Origin: Coleofasciculus sp040221695 | GTDB taxonomy: Bacteria; Cyanobacteriota; Cyanobacteriia; Cyanobacteriales; Coleofasciculaceae | Direction: 5' to 3' (one strand) | Assembly: GCA_040221695.1 (NCBI GenBank) | Contig: JAVKEA010000217.1 | DNA: 64,000 bases | Shown here: in pieces, positions 1 to 9,023 of the stretch | Numbering within the stretch: position 1 is the stretch's first letter | Layout: each line of letters starts with the position of its first letter | Notes under the pieces: model-generated | Seen by the model: only the letters and a program-made list of their open reading frames with translations | Databases searched by the model: none | Told to the model about the DNA's origin: nothing | Translations under genes and position numbers: made by a program

Positions 1-414
1 TTACGGATATTGGCGAGCAGGTCGGAAAATATAAAACTTTACTAAACTTTTATATTCAGCGGGTTAGATTTCATCGTAACTCTACCCATTTTGCTGATGA
101 TTGATCGAAACTAGAGAAAGCAGATGCACCCTGCCTGAAAAAAGACCCTAAATGAATATGAAAGGGCAGATGCACCCCTGAAACCCTGACAGCCGCCCAC
201 ATTCTGATTGACAGCACGTACTTAAATCGAAATGTGGGCTTCACTTCTAGGGTAGAAATTTCTAGGGGCAATTGTTGTGATCTAAATTTCCGCTACTGTG
301 TGGTAAAAACGGACTTTTTAGTGATAGCGATCACTAAAGCATCGGTCTAGTAATCCCAGTTAGCGATAAAAAAAGTAATACGTCAATTGTAGGGGCAGCG
401 CTGGGGGAATATTG
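1..414. other. Intergenic region without a recognised gene
   Basis: No convincing reading frame is seen. The only structure noticed is a short direct repeat, GCAGATGCACCC, at 120-131 and 166-177. The region lies downstream of the minus-strand gene that ends at 415. Confidence 0.5.
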
Positions 415-1176
415 CTATTCAGGATATCGAGTCAAGGTGTTTCTTTTTTCTTGATAAAACTGACTGGCAACGAATCCGAGGGAATAAATGAGAGCTGCAT
501 TACTAGAAGCTCCCACGGCTGCACCAATAACGGGAAGAATTTCGACAAAACTCAAACCCCCTTTAAGAACTCCGGAACCCCCTACAGATAAGCCGAAAAT
601 TGCTAGAACTTCACCGCGTCGCGTTGGCTCTTTTAGCGAAAATCCATAAGCCGCTGCAATGCGATAAACCATCTGTGCTTGGAGTGCTGTAACCGCCGCT
701 AGCTCAATCCCAAACAAAGCCAGCGCTAAAGGGGGAATAAAGTTGGTGATTAATCCCAACCTACCTCCTTTGATTGCTGTATCCACCATAATCCGGTGAG
801 CTAGCTGTTCGGATGTGTCAAACGGGTACTCCTGTCGCAGCTTGTCTACGTCTTTTTGAGCTTGCTCCAAATCCACTTGACCCAATGCAGCAGCGAGCAA
901 GCTAATCCCTGGGACTTTGGCAGCATACTTAGTCAGCGGGTGTTCTGCAATAGGTGTCAAGATTTTGCCCACCGTTTCCGTTCCTGGTTCTACGAATCGC
1001 ACAGCCGCAGGGCGAACAGCTTCTCCTACAGCTTTGCTTGTGCTGGTAATGGTATCAGCCGCCGATTGCGTGGCTTTAGTCGCCAACTGAGTGGCAAACG
1101 TGGCGACTTGAGTGGTTGTTGCGATCGCGTCACTGATATGGTCTGTCAATGAACTATTTTTCCGCTGTGCTGTCAT
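415..1176 (-). CDS. EcsC-like membrane-associated protein
   Basis: This 253-residue protein has a Thr/Ala-rich N-terminal part (about residues 1-60) likely to be helical and amphipathic, followed by a compact domain. The domain holds a YPF..SEQLA motif, a Gly/Pro-rich hydrophobic stretch (about 135-175) and an AAAYG motif, and ends with a second hydrophobic segment rich in Gly and Ala (about 205-245). This pattern resembles the EcsC family, whose biochemical role is poorly known. There is no signal peptide, so it is probably cytoplasmic and membrane-associated. It stands alone, convergent to nothing and divergent from the pentapeptide gene that starts at 1411. The family call is from motif resemblance only; a cyanobacterial protein of unknown function is the alternative. 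Confidence 0.6.
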   Translation of the reverse strand: MTAQRKNSSLTDHISDAIATTTQVATFATQLATKATQSAADTITSTSKAVGEAVRPAAVRFVEPGTETVGKILTPIAEHPLTKYAAKVPGISLLAAALGQVDLEQAQKDVDKLRQEYPFDTSEQLAHRIMVDTAIKGGRLGLITNFIPPLALALFGIELAAVTALQAQMVYRIAAAYGFSLKEPTRRGEVLAIFGLSVGGSGVLKGGLSFVEILPVIGAAVGASSNAALIYSLGFVASQFYQEKRNTLTRYPE

Positions 1177-1410
1177 CTTTCAGTTAATTTTTATACATTG
1201 TGGTGGTTGTCACTTCCACTCTAAAAGAACAAAGACTCAATATCATCTATCATTTGATAGTAAAACTCAGTCAATAAGTTTTTGTTATCACACTATTGAC
1301 TTAACAAAAGAGGCTCAGTTAAGCTGCTAAGATCTAAAATCTCAAATGAGATGCGGTCTGAGTCGCATTATGATTCACTATAATTAAACGTCAGTAGTGA
1401 CTGAAGAGTC

Positions 1411-2289
1411 GTGAATAAACATCCCCTGTTTCGGTCAATAATCAAAATTCTAGGATTTTACCTAGCCCTGGGTTTGGGTGTTTCGACACTACCAGCTAAC
1501 GCCCAGTTTCGAGAGGACTTTGAGCAAGACTTTCAACAACAATGTCAGCGAGCCAGACAAGCTCCTGGTGTCAATTTGAGTGAAAGAACTGAATACGACA
1601 GGCGTCTCGAACAAGCGTATGTTTTGCCTCGGCAAAATCGACCAAGTTTAGTCGGTTGTGATTTGCGATCGGCTGATCTCAGAGGAGCCAATTTAGGAGG
1701 CGTTGATCTCAGCGCTGCCAACTTTAGTCCTAAAACATCGGTGAATCGGGCAATTGTCACAGAAATTCCCGCCAATCTCACAGGAGCAAATCTGAGCAAT
1801 GCCAAGCTAGATTATGCTAACTTGACTCGTGCCATTTTAGCCAATGCTAATTTTCGCGGCGCTCGGTTGTACGATACCAATTTGAGTGGCGCTCAAATCG
1901 TTGGTGCTAGCTTAGATGGTACATTTGCCTCTTATGTCATTTTATACGGGGCAAATTTGAGTGGATCAACTCTGAGCTTGGGAAATTTTAGCTCGGCGAG
2001 AATGACAGGTGCTGATTTAAGCAATACAAATCTTTTTCGAGCCAATTTGACATTAGCAGACTTAACTAATGTCAATTTCAATGGGGCAAATCTCAGTGAA
2101 GCTGATTTAAGCGGCGCGAACTTGACAGGCGCAAAACTCATCGAAACTGATTTGCGGGGAGCAACAGGTGTCAATTTGCAGGGAGCGCAGTTATGCCGAA
2201 CCACGCTTCCTGATGGCACAGTAGCGGCTCCAAATTGCGTGGTGACGGATAATAATCCATCTGTTGAGGTACGTCCAGAATTGTTTTAG
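1411..2289 (+). CDS. Exported pentapeptide-repeat protein
   Basis: The 292-residue product starts at a GTG codon; a TATAAT-like hexamer lies at 1379. It has an N-terminal signal peptide (hydrophobic residues about 11-31, ending in an Ala-Asn-Ala site), so it should act in the periplasm or outside. Residues about 85-255 are pentapeptide repeats of the A(N/D)LxG type, which fold as a right-handed quadrilateral beta-helix. The C terminus has a cap, LCRTTLPDGTV followed by a second Cys; the neighbouring pentapeptide protein at 2472-3026 ends in a very similar cap, so a disulfide-closed helix is plausible (inference). No partner or activity can be read from the sequence. It is convergent with the pentapeptide gene at 2472. 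Confidence 0.85.
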   Translation: MNKHPLFRSIIKILGFYLALGLGVSTLPANAQFREDFEQDFQQQCQRARQAPGVNLSERTEYDRRLEQAYVLPRQNRPSLVGCDLRSADLRGANLGGVDLSAANFSPKTSVNRAIVTEIPANLTGANLSNAKLDYANLTRAILANANFRGARLYDTNLSGAQIVGASLDGTFASYVILYGANLSGSTLSLGNFSSARMTGADLSNTNLFRANLTLADLTNVNFNGANLSEADLSGANLTGAKLIETDLRGATGVNLQGAQLCRTTLPDGTVAAPNCVVTDNNPSVEVRPELF

Positions 2290-2300
2290 GGAACAGGGCT

Positions 2301-2326
2301 GTAGAGACGCGCCATGGCGCGTCTGT
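2301..2326. repeat. Palindrome of the GTAGAGACG family
   Basis: The sequence GAGACGCGCC/GGCGCGTCT forms a perfect stem 12 bases after the stop codon of the pentapeptide gene. Related copies lie at 31702, 34639, 37183, 39682 and 53016. It could serve as a two-way terminator. Confidence 0.7.
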
Positions 2327-2348
2327 CTGGTGGAACGAACGTCTGTTG

Positions 2349-2409
2349 TAGGGGCGGGTTTTACCATTAACGTTTGGTATTCACCCGGATGTCACTAAAC
2401 CCGCCCCCA
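2349..2409. repeat. GGGGCGGGTTT/AAACCCGCCCC palindromic element, copy 1
   Basis: About 60 bp bounded by inverted GGGGCGGGTTT and AAACCCGCCCC, with an unrelated-looking AT-richer centre. It is one of ten such copies in the window and resembles a small REP- or MITE-like element. Confidence 0.75.
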
Positions 2410-2431
2410 ACGGAGTGCAAAAATTTTAAGG

Positions 2432-2476
2432 GCAAATGACGAATGACAAATGACGAATGACAAATGACCAATTAAC
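2432..2476. repeat. Heptamer array (AATGACR)n
   Basis: Six tandem heptamers alternate AATGACA and AATGACG. This matches the short tandemly repeated repetitive sequences known from filamentous cyanobacteria. It ends within the 3' end of the pentapeptide gene at 2472. Confidence 0.85.
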
Positions 2477-3026
2477 AATCTCGATTTGATACCGTACCAT
2501 CTGCTAGCGTCGTTTGGCATAAAATAGCATCTCGCCAGTCAGCCCCGTCTAGGTTAGCCCCCTGTAAATTTGCGCCCTCTAAGTTTGCACCTTTGAGATA
2601 AGCATTGGTGAGATTGGCATTCTCTAATAGAGCGTTGCTCAAATTGGCGCGGGTGAGAAAACTATCGATCAGGTTTGTATCTCTTAAGTCCGCATTACTA
2701 AGGTTGGTATCCACCAGAGAAGCCTCCATCAAGTCGGCATTCCTAAGAATAACATTGACCAAATCAGCACGGCTGAGTTCAACCCTACTTAATTGAGCCA
2801 ACCGGAGATTAGCACCTCGCAGGTTGGCTCCTTTGAGTTTAGCGTCTTCTAGATTTACCTCTCGTAAATCACACCCCATACAGCTATTGGTTTCTAGCAA
2901 TTGGCGTACTGTATCTGCATCTTTCAGGAGATGGGTTGCTGCTGTGGCTACAGCGTTGACGTTAACTGTAGCCACAGGTGAGAGTAGCATAAGGAAAATG
3001 GTAGTAATTAGACGCCCATCGTTCAT
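2472..3026 (-). CDS. Exported pentapeptide-repeat protein
   Basis: This 184-residue protein has a signal-peptide-like N terminus (hydrophobic residues about 6-28), a CMGCDL motif near residue 49, and pentapeptide repeats from about 50 to 165. It closes with LCQTTLADGTV and a terminal Cys, the same cap seen in the protein at 1411-2289. It is likely periplasmic or extracellular, with no identifiable ligand. Its start lies 29 bases after the stop of glutathione reductase on the same strand, so the two may be co-transcribed. The gap between them is filled by ACCATGA heptamers, and the start codon itself (ATGAACG) looks like a variant of that repeat. The last codons overlap a heptamer array. Confidence 0.8.
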   Translation of the reverse strand: MNDGRLITTIFLMLLSPVATVNVNAVATAATHLLKDADTVRQLLETNSCMGCDLREVNLEDAKLKGANLRGANLRLAQLSRVELSRADLVNVILRNADLMEASLVDTNLSNADLRDTNLIDSFLTRANLSNALLENANLTNAYLKGANLEGANLQGANLDGADWRDAILCQTTLADGTVSNRDC

Positions 3027-3032
3027 TATTTA

Positions 3033-3052
3033 TGGTTCATGGTTCATGGTTC
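3033..3052. repeat. Short GGTTCAT heptamer array
   Basis: Three near-perfect GGTTCAT units fill the gap between the glutathione reductase stop codon and the start of the downstream pentapeptide gene. Confidence 0.7.
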
Positions 3053-3055
3053 ACA

Positions 3056-4423
3056 TCACCGCAAGGTAACAAACTCCTCAGAGGTCGAGGGATGAATACC
3101 AACGGTAGCATCAAAATCGGCTTTTTTCGCTCCCATTTTCACAGCGATCGCAACGCCCTGAATAATCTCAGCTGCTGATGCTCCAACCATGTGCGCTCCT
3201 AGCACTTTATCGGTAGTTTCGTCAATCACTAACTTGACCATAACCCGTTCCTCTCGACCCGTGAGAGTGTGATACAAGGGGCGGAAACGGGCGCGATAGA
3301 CTTTCACCGCATCGCCATGCTTTTCCCTGGCTTGGGCTTCGGTTAAGCCTACTGTTGCTGCTTCTGGGGTACTAAATACCGCCGAGGGGACATTTTCATA
3401 ACTCATAACCCGAGATTTGCCGCCAAATTCTGTATCGGCAAAGGCACGCCCTTCGTTAATCGCAACGGGCGTCAAATTAATCCGATCTGTACAATCTCCA
3501 ACCGCATAGATATGAGGTTGAGAAGTACGGCTGTACTCATCTACCGCGATCGCATCTTGACAGAGATCGACTCCAGCCTTATCCAAACCTAGATTCTGGA
3601 GATTCGGCTTGCGCCCTGTGGCGGCGAGAAAGATATCTCCAATTACCGTTTCCTCATACTTGCCGCAAACCGTAACCTTTAATCCATCTCCTGTCTTCTC
3701 AATCGCTGTCGGTACGCTACCCTCCAAAATCCGGACACCGTGTTGCTGCATTCCCTCCTGGATTTGAGTGCGAATATCGTCATCAAACCCCCGCAAAATC
3801 TTCTCCTTGCGAATAATCTGAGTTACCTCAGAACCCAAGCCATGCATAATACAAGCAAATTCCACACCGATGTAACCACCGCCGAGAATCACCACTCGCT
3901 TAGGTTGCTCCTTGAGTAAGAACATATCATCGGAGATAATCGCATGTTCTATACCCGGAATATTTGGCGTAACCGGGTGTCCACCCACGGCAATCAAAAT
4001 TTTATCCGCACTCACTCTATGTGACGCCGTACTGCTATTGGGAGACTCAAAAATCTCTAACGTATGAGGGTCAACAAACTTGGCATAACCCCGAAACAGT
4101 TGCACTTCGGAATTATCCAACATCCGCAGGTAAACTCCATTGAGGCGTTCGAGTTCCTTTTGCACCGCCTCGATCATTTTATGCCAGTCGAGAGTGCTTT
4201 GTACAGGACTCCAGCCATACCCTTGCGCCTCTTCAAACACCTCCGGAAAATGAGAGGCATAAACCATCAGTTTTTTGGGAATACAGCCGCGATTCACACA
4301 GGTTCCTCCCAAGCGGCTGAATTCGGCTACTCCTACCTTTGCCCCATATTGTGCTGCTCGTCGTGCTGTGGCAATTCCGCCTGAACCGCCACCAATAACA
4401 AACAGATTAAAATCGTAACTCAT
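3056..4423 (-). CDS. gor: Glutathione reductase
   Basis: The 455-residue product is a flavoprotein disulfide reductase that reduces oxidised glutathione with NAD(P)H. Residues 10-16 form the GGGSGG FAD-binding loop. The redox pair is C42 and C47 in GGTCVNRGCIPKK, the usual glutathione reductase signature. A second dinucleotide fold begins with VILGGGYIGVE near residue 170, and the ATGRKPN and AVGDC motifs that contact FAD are present. The C terminus has the HPSTSEEF active-site motif, which supplies the His-Glu pair from the partner subunit of the homodimer. Length and motifs are normal for cyanobacteria. It probably works in cytoplasmic defence against reactive oxygen. Trypanothione or mercuric reductase are less likely given the signature and motifs. 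Confidence 0.95.
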   Translation of the reverse strand: MSYDFNLFVIGGGSGGIATARRAAQYGAKVGVAEFSRLGGTCVNRGCIPKKLMVYASHFPEVFEEAQGYGWSPVQSTLDWHKMIEAVQKELERLNGVYLRMLDNSEVQLFRGYAKFVDPHTLEIFESPNSSTASHRVSADKILIAVGGHPVTPNIPGIEHAIISDDMFLLKEQPKRVVILGGGYIGVEFACIMHGLGSEVTQIIRKEKILRGFDDDIRTQIQEGMQQHGVRILEGSVPTAIEKTGDGLKVTVCGKYEETVIGDIFLAATGRKPNLQNLGLDKAGVDLCQDAIAVDEYSRTSQPHIYAVGDCTDRINLTPVAINEGRAFADTEFGGKSRVMSYENVPSAVFSTPEAATVGLTEAQAREKHGDAVKVYRARFRPLYHTLTGREERVMVKLVIDETTDKVLGAHMVGASAAEIIQGVAIAVKMGAKKADFDATVGIHPSTSEEFVTLR

Positions 4424-4600
4424 AACTTGGTTAACTCCGTTTGATCAGCATGTGAACTACTTATCACTGTACGCGAATAGCATTATGTATTGATTTCCCT
4501 AGAACTGAGTTGATAAAAGACTCGTTGTTCTGATTCAATGAACTGTATGTTTTAGCTGACTTTCGCGTTGATCCTTGAAGGCAGTTGGTGAGGCTTAATC

Positions 4601-4906
4601 TTAAACACCAGCATCTACCAACAACGGCTGAATCGCCTCCCAAGTTAACCCCTGCTGAATGTAACGAGGTGCATCTGGATTATAGGGACTCGCGACGCGA
4701 TCAATTTTGACAATTTCTGCTTCGGGTGGTATTACAGGCACATCCGGATCGAAAGCCGTTGGACGCATCAACGAACTAGAAAACCCCTTGTAAATAGCAA
4801 TCTGATCCTCTTCGCCAGCAATTTGAGCGGTAACGAGTAAGACTTCTTGAGGATACTTAATCGTGTATTGTTCTAAACGCTGTCCAATAGAAGTTCCTTT
4901 GTTCAT
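4601..4906 (-). CDS. Conserved cyanobacterial protein of unknown function
   Basis: This 101-residue soluble protein has no signal peptide or membrane segment. It is acidic to neutral, with the text EVLLVTAQIAGEEDQIAIYKGFSS followed by a Pro-rich stretch (DPDVPVIPPEAEIVKIDR) and a YNP..PRYI motif. The pattern of a small beta-rich core with a conserved C terminus looks like a genuine gene family shared by cyanobacteria and plastids, but I do not recognise a function. It starts with ATG and is transcribed towards glutathione reductase, separated from it by about 180 bases. Confidence 0.65.
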   Translation of the reverse strand: MNKGTSIGQRLEQYTIKYPQEVLLVTAQIAGEEDQIAIYKGFSSSLMRPTAFDPDVPVIPPEAEIVKIDRVASPYNPDAPRYIQQGLTWEAIQPLLVDAGV

Positions 4907-5027
4907 AGTTGGCTAGTTATTCGTCATTCGTCATACTCGCTTTCCTTGAGAAGCAAGCTACGTCATTTGTTGATTGGGAAATCTCTCCCTCATATTCCCC
5001 ATCTCCCTCATATTACCCAGTTTCCAA

Positions 5028-5621
5028 CTACTGTTCCATGGCGATTCGTCCCTGTTTCCCTAAGCGAATTAAAACAAAATAGCTCAAGTACAGAACATAA
5101 ATCAATAATCCAACAATGCCAATAAAACCCAAAAATTGAGGAGAAGACTCAGGATGGAAATATTGTTTAAAGAGAAAGGGAGGTTCTAGCCAAACTCTAC
5201 AGGCAAGCGTTTCCAAAGCGTCTGGAGTAAACGCGCATCCCAGAGACGGAAGACTCCACAAGACACCAATCCCACAGTAAATCGTTATTGCCCAGCGCCA
5301 AGCCGTCAGCGTAAGTTTCAGCAGATTCGTCGGTTGATCCTCAATATCCTCATTCACATCTACCCAGAACCAGAGGGAGATGGGAATCAAAACTCGGGCA
5401 AGCCAACCCGATATAAAACCAATGGGCCACGAGGCAATCATGATATAAACCGTAATTGCCAGTAAACTGGACACGCGCCAGTAGATAATTAATAGGCGCA
5501 CCATGGCATCAGCTTTTTTGACAAAAGCCCATATAATTAGGATCAGGGGAATCAACACCGTAAATAAAACGGCTAACCGATAGTCTGTCCAGACTAATGC
5601 TTGCAGAAGTTGATCGGGCAT
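5028..5621 (-). CDS. DUF3177-type integral membrane protein
   Basis: The 197-residue protein has about five hydrophobic segments: residues 15-34, 41-64, 69-90, 105-125 and 165-190. The acidic loop after WFWVDVNEDIEDQP and the loop before SLGCAF are the most conserved-looking parts. The layout fits the DUF3177 family, found mainly in cyanobacteria and of unknown function. There is no signal peptide separate from the first membrane segment. It is a single gene between the small protein at 4601 and CP12 at 5884. The call is by recognition of overall pattern, so the family name is moderately sure and the role unknown. Confidence 0.7.
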   Translation of the reverse strand: MPDQLLQALVWTDYRLAVLFTVLIPLILIIWAFVKKADAMVRLLIIYWRVSSLLAITVYIMIASWPIGFISGWLARVLIPISLWFWVDVNEDIEDQPTNLLKLTLTAWRWAITIYCGIGVLWSLPSLGCAFTPDALETLACRVWLEPPFLFKQYFHPESSPQFLGFIGIVGLLIYVLYLSYFVLIRLGKQGRIAMEQ

Positions 5622-5883
5622 AGCTAATAGCCGACGAGTTCCTTTGATTTAACAGTATAGTGACACCGCGATCGGTTCACCTCCCAAATTGTACGGTAAT
5701 GTTGCCATTTCCGCTTCGGGAATATTATCGATTTCAATTACTGGACGGGTGTTCTAGTGTCCTGGACAACGGGTTCTCAGGAACAAAAAAAGCAGCCGGA
5801 ATCACCCGAAGGAGTTCCAGCCACCAAACTGATTCACTGAATTCATCCATACAAAATCGGCACGGATAGCAGATGAAGAGTCC

Positions 5884-6108
5884 TTATTCGTCGTAGACGC
5901 GGCACTCATCTGCATCAGGATTTTCTTCGCAATACTTCTCGAAGGAGGTTTTCTTTGTGCCTTTTTGCTTCTGATGTGATGCCTCAGCTTGTAACTCTTC
6001 TACCGAATCCCAAGCTACCGCACAGTCTGGGGACTCTGCGCCTTGAGCGTCACAAACAGTTCTAGCTTGCTGACGCTCCCGATCAATTTGTTCTTGAATA
6101 TCACTCAT
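5884..6108 (-). CDS. cp12: Calvin-cycle regulator CP12
   Basis: This 74-residue protein is the redox-controlled scaffold that joins glyceraldehyde-3-phosphate dehydrogenase and phosphoribulokinase in an inactive complex in the dark. Both cysteine pairs are present: CDAQGAESPDC near residues 19-28 and CEENPDADEC near 60-69. The central AWDSVEEL motif is intact, and the C terminus is the acidic Cys-containing tail that binds the dehydrogenase. The protein is mostly disordered when reduced. The start is supported by AAAAGGAAAGCC directly before ATG. It is transcribed alone, divergent from the FIST gene, with about 380 bases between them. Confidence 0.95.
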   Translation of the reverse strand: MSDIQEQIDRERQQARTVCDAQGAESPDCAVAWDSVEELQAEASHQKQKGTKKTSFEKYCEENPDADECRVYDE

Positions 6109-6488
6109 GGCTTTCCTTTTTTCCTGATTACTGCACTAATGTATTGTACAGAACGCCTATTTATTTGGTGTTGACCGCCCTGAAATATATCCAAGTCGGT
6201 ACTTAGAGATCATTAAGATTCTATAGTTTAGCGTTTCGCAGAAGCCGATACGCTGTTTACAATTCTACACGATCTACTTGACTACCGGAAGTAGGGGCTG
6301 TTTAGCAGTATTTATCCCCCAAGCCTAGAAATATCGTAAAATCTCATTTCTTCTCCTCCCCTCCACCTTGGCTTCCCTGCGTTCTGACCCCAGTCCCTTG
6401 GGAGTTAGCCGAATTGGAGTTATCATAAGGCTTTGCACCTGTAGCCAACCCGAAAAAACCCTACCCAGGGAAAACCTCAGTAAAAGTC
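6109..6488. promoter_or_regulatory. Divergent intergenic region between cp12 and the FIST gene
   Basis: This 380-base stretch separates two divergently transcribed genes and must hold both promoters. I see no recognisable operator, riboswitch or repeat, and no single promoter can be assigned with confidence. Confidence 0.35.
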
Positions 6489-7751
6489 ATGGCAAATTTG
6501 ATGAAGTGGGTAAATGCCTTATCAACTCGTCCGTCCTTGGAAACAGCGATCGCGGAAGTGGTAGAGCGTCTGGAACAATCGTTGTCGATGCCTGCGGATT
6601 TGGGTCTGGTGTTCATCTCTTCAGCTTATGCCAGCGAGTATTCCCGATTAATGCCCCTGCTACAAGAACGGTTATCTGTACCAGTGATCATTGGTTGTGG
6701 GGGAGGTGGCGTGATTGGCATGAATGCCCAAGGTCAACCTCAAGAAATCGAAGCAGAACCCGCTCTATCAATCAGTTTGGCAAGTATGCCAGAGGTTTCA
6801 GTGCGGGCGTTTCATATTCCTGGGAGTGATTTGCCGGACTTGGATAGTTCACCCAGTACTTGGGTGGACTTAATCGGTGTTTCTCCCCAAGAGCAACCTC
6901 ATTTCATCTTATTAGCCGATCCCTTTTCCTCGAAAATCAATGATTTGTTACAAGGGCTAGATTTTGCCTATCCGGGTTCGGTTAAGGTGGGAGGATTAGC
7001 CAGTGCCAGTGCCATGGGAGTTCAGAGTGGGTTATTTTATCGTGATTCGGAACTATACTCTGGAGGTACGCTACATCGAGAAGGTACAATCGGCGTGGCG
7101 TTAAGTGGGAATGTGGTACTAGACCCAATTGTTTCCCAAGGCTGTCGTCCCATTGGTCAACCCTATCAAATTACCAAAGGCGAACGAAATATTGTACTGG
7201 AACTAGCGGATAGTAACGGGATGAGCTTCAGTGAGGTGGAATCCCAGCCACCGCTAGCTGTGCTGCGTGACGTAATTCAAAACCTGAGTGAGAGCGATCG
7301 CGAATTGGCGCAACATTCCCTATTTATTGGCATTGCCCGTGATGAATTTAAGCAAAGTCTGGGTCAAGGGGATTTCCTGATTCGCAATCTGTTGGGCGTT
7401 GATCCCAGACTGGGTGCGATCGCGATTGGCGATCGGGTGCGCCCTGGTCAACGGATTCAGTTCCATCTACGAGACGCTCGCACCTCTGAGGAAGATTTAG
7501 AATTACTCTTACAGAATTATCAAAACCAAGTCAATCCCACCCCAGAAACAGCAGGAGCATTAATGTTTTCCTGTTTAGGGCGGGGTCAAGGATTGTATGG
7601 CAAACCCGATTTTGATTCCCAACTCTTGTGTCGCTATATCAATAATATTTCAGTTGGCGGTTTCTTCTGTAATGGCGAGATTGGACCCGTTGGCGGGAGT
7701 ACATTTTTACACGGCTACACGTCAGTATTTGGCATTTGTCGGCAACCGTAA
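6489..7751 (+). CDS. FIST-domain sensory protein
   Basis: The 420-residue protein has the FIST_N layout in about residues 30-220 (GLVFISSAYASEY, then IIGCGGGGVIG with a Gly-rich turn) and FIST_C in about 225-390, with NGEIGPVGG and LHGYTSVFGI near the C terminus. FIST proteins are proposed to bind small ligands such as amino acids, usually beside chemotaxis or two-component genes. Here it is free-standing, with no kinase or methyl-accepting partner in the neighbourhood and no membrane segment, so it is a cytoplasmic sensor of unknown output. The length is normal for two-domain members. The start is the first ATG in frame and follows a long untranslated stretch. Confidence 0.85.
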   Translation: MANLMKWVNALSTRPSLETAIAEVVERLEQSLSMPADLGLVFISSAYASEYSRLMPLLQERLSVPVIIGCGGGGVIGMNAQGQPQEIEAEPALSISLASMPEVSVRAFHIPGSDLPDLDSSPSTWVDLIGVSPQEQPHFILLADPFSSKINDLLQGLDFAYPGSVKVGGLASASAMGVQSGLFYRDSELYSGGTLHREGTIGVALSGNVVLDPIVSQGCRPIGQPYQITKGERNIVLELADSNGMSFSEVESQPPLAVLRDVIQNLSESDRELAQHSLFIGIARDEFKQSLGQGDFLIRNLLGVDPRLGAIAIGDRVRPGQRIQFHLRDARTSEEDLELLLQNYQNQVNPTPETAGALMFSCLGRGQGLYGKPDFDSQLLCRYINNISVGGFFCNGEIGPVGGSTFLHGYTSVFGICRQP

Positions 7752-8253
7752 GTAGGTGGACACAATAAAAGCTAACTGTGGAGATCGTCATTTGTCTTAT
7801 GTCATTCGTCATTTGTAGTTAGTAGTGGCGTGACACAACTAAAATTGTGGAATAGATTTGACGTTTAAACGGGGCGCAAGCCTTGCGCCCCTACAATGCT
7901 AATTCACCAATTAAGGTGTGCCACGCCGCCATCGTGGGTTAGGCGGAAACTCAATCGGCAACATAACTGTTTAATTCAATATCTGCCGTAACCCACCAAA
8001 AACAGTATTTGGGGAATTTTAAGATTTACCCGCAAATTTATCCACTGTCGAACTATTAAATGAGCTGGGGTTTTGGGTGGCGATCGCTCCCAAGGATTGA
8101 TTGGGGATAGTTACGAGGGTTGATATACAGCCTTTTCCATGCTGGTGAGGTACATTGAGAATAAGACTTTTGCGCTCACAGAGGCTAATTTCGTCTTGTT
8201 ACTGCACCTCACTAGACTGAGAAATGCTGTAAATAGCTATACTTTTCGTCCAA
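7752..8253. other. Intergenic repeat-bearing region
   Basis: About 500 bases without a convincing gene. It holds a small heptamer array (7788-7817), a perfect GGGGCGCAAG/CTTGCGCCCC stem (7871-7891), and an inverted repeat GTGGGTTA/TAACCCAC at 7934-7941 and 7989-7996. Confidence 0.5.
7871..7891. repeat. Perfect short palindrome GGGGCGCAAG/CTTGCGCCCC
   Basis: Ten paired bases around a single C. A decayed relative, GGGCGCAAGCCTT, occurs near 45400. It looks like a compact relative of the GGGGCG-bounded repeats. Confidence 0.65.
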
Positions 8254-8517
8254 CTAAAGACTTAAAATCACAAACCAAGCAAGAACAGCACTCAGTAAGT
8301 AACCAAAGCTCATTTCGGAGCAATCTGCGTAATCAGGAATGTGTGTCTTTTTATACTTATCAATGTTAGATATTAAAAAACCTATACTCCAAACTGTAAC
8401 GACTATATTTACAAACCATCCTAAATTTGAATTTAAAATTGCCAATAATGAAATAATTATTGCCGTCACAGTATAAGGTAAACCTTCTAGCCAATCTTCT
8501 AACCAAAATTGTTTCAT
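8254..8517 (-). CDS. Small three-helix membrane protein
   Basis: From the ATG at 8517 this encodes 87 residues. AGAGGA stands nine bases before that ATG, which makes it a better start than the in-frame TTG at 8547. Hydrophobic segments lie at about residues 14-29, 32-51 and 70-87, with a charged loop (DKYKKTH...DYADC) between the last two. I do not recognise the family. It is downstream of two XRE regulators on the same strand (gap about 180 bases), so the three may form a locus. Base composition is more AT-rich than in the flanking core genes, which hints at acquired DNA (inference). Confidence 0.6.
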   Translation of the reverse strand: MKQFWLEDWLEGLPYTVTAIIISLLAILNSNLGWFVNIVVTVWSIGFLISNIDKYKKTHIPDYADCSEMSFGYLLSAVLAWFVILSL

Positions 8518-8698
8518 GACTTTAATTCCTCTTTTAAATTTTTTCAATTAGTAGACTACTTGTAATCTTTTAGCGCTAGCTCAACTTGATGACTCAGAAG
8601 CCAGGAGAAGCGCCATTACACACCAAATCTGTTTGGGAAAGGCAAGTATTAGCCAACCATCATTTTAAAGGAGTGGGATTGCTGCGTCAATCCTGCTT

Positions 8699-8926
8699 TC
8701 ATTGTTCATTTGGGCTAAAGGCTTCAACGAGTTCCTCAAGAGTGCAATTGAGTATCTGCAATAATTTCTGGGTTTGCTCTGGATATAGCCGTGGTCTTTG
8801 TCCTCCTGTCTCCCATAGGGAAACGGTACCAACAGTGACATCCATCAAAATTGATATTTTCCGTTGGGTTAAGCCAGCACGCTTCCTCAAGTACGCAAAC
8901 GTTATTGATTCTTCTTCGTTTGCCAT
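8699..8926 (-). CDS. XRE-family helix-turn-helix regulator, copy 1
   Basis: The 75-residue protein is almost entirely one XRE-type DNA-binding domain: LRKRAGLTQRKISILMDV is helix 1-2 and TVGTVSLWETG is the recognition-helix region, followed by PRLYPEQTQKLLQIL. An acidic tail ends in Asn-Glu-Gln. It is about 75 percent identical by eye to its neighbour at 9024-9251, and the two start codons are 325 bases apart, so they are a recent tandem duplication. Differences fall in the recognition helix (Gly and Leu here, Thr and Gln in the other copy). This suggests the copies may read different operators (inference). AAGGAT precedes the ATG. The targets are unknown. Confidence 0.85.
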   Translation of the reverse strand: MANEEESITFAYLRKRAGLTQRKISILMDVTVGTVSLWETGGQRPRLYPEQTQKLLQILNCTLEELVEAFSPNEQ

Positions 8927-9023
8927 TTTGCATCCTTATTAACTTTAGGTTGATCAGTCTTTTTGGACAAGTATTAGTCAACCATCATTTTAAAGGAGTG
9001 GGATTTTTGGGTAAATCCGGCTT

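Noticed and set aside
71..271. 66-residue minus-strand open frame
   Set aside because: No domain-like pattern, no ribosome site and it lies in a region with direct repeats; treated as chance.
1932..2219. Minus-strand frames over the pentapeptide genes
   Set aside because: Periodic codons in pentapeptide repeats leave long antisense open frames; the sense protein is clearly the real gene.
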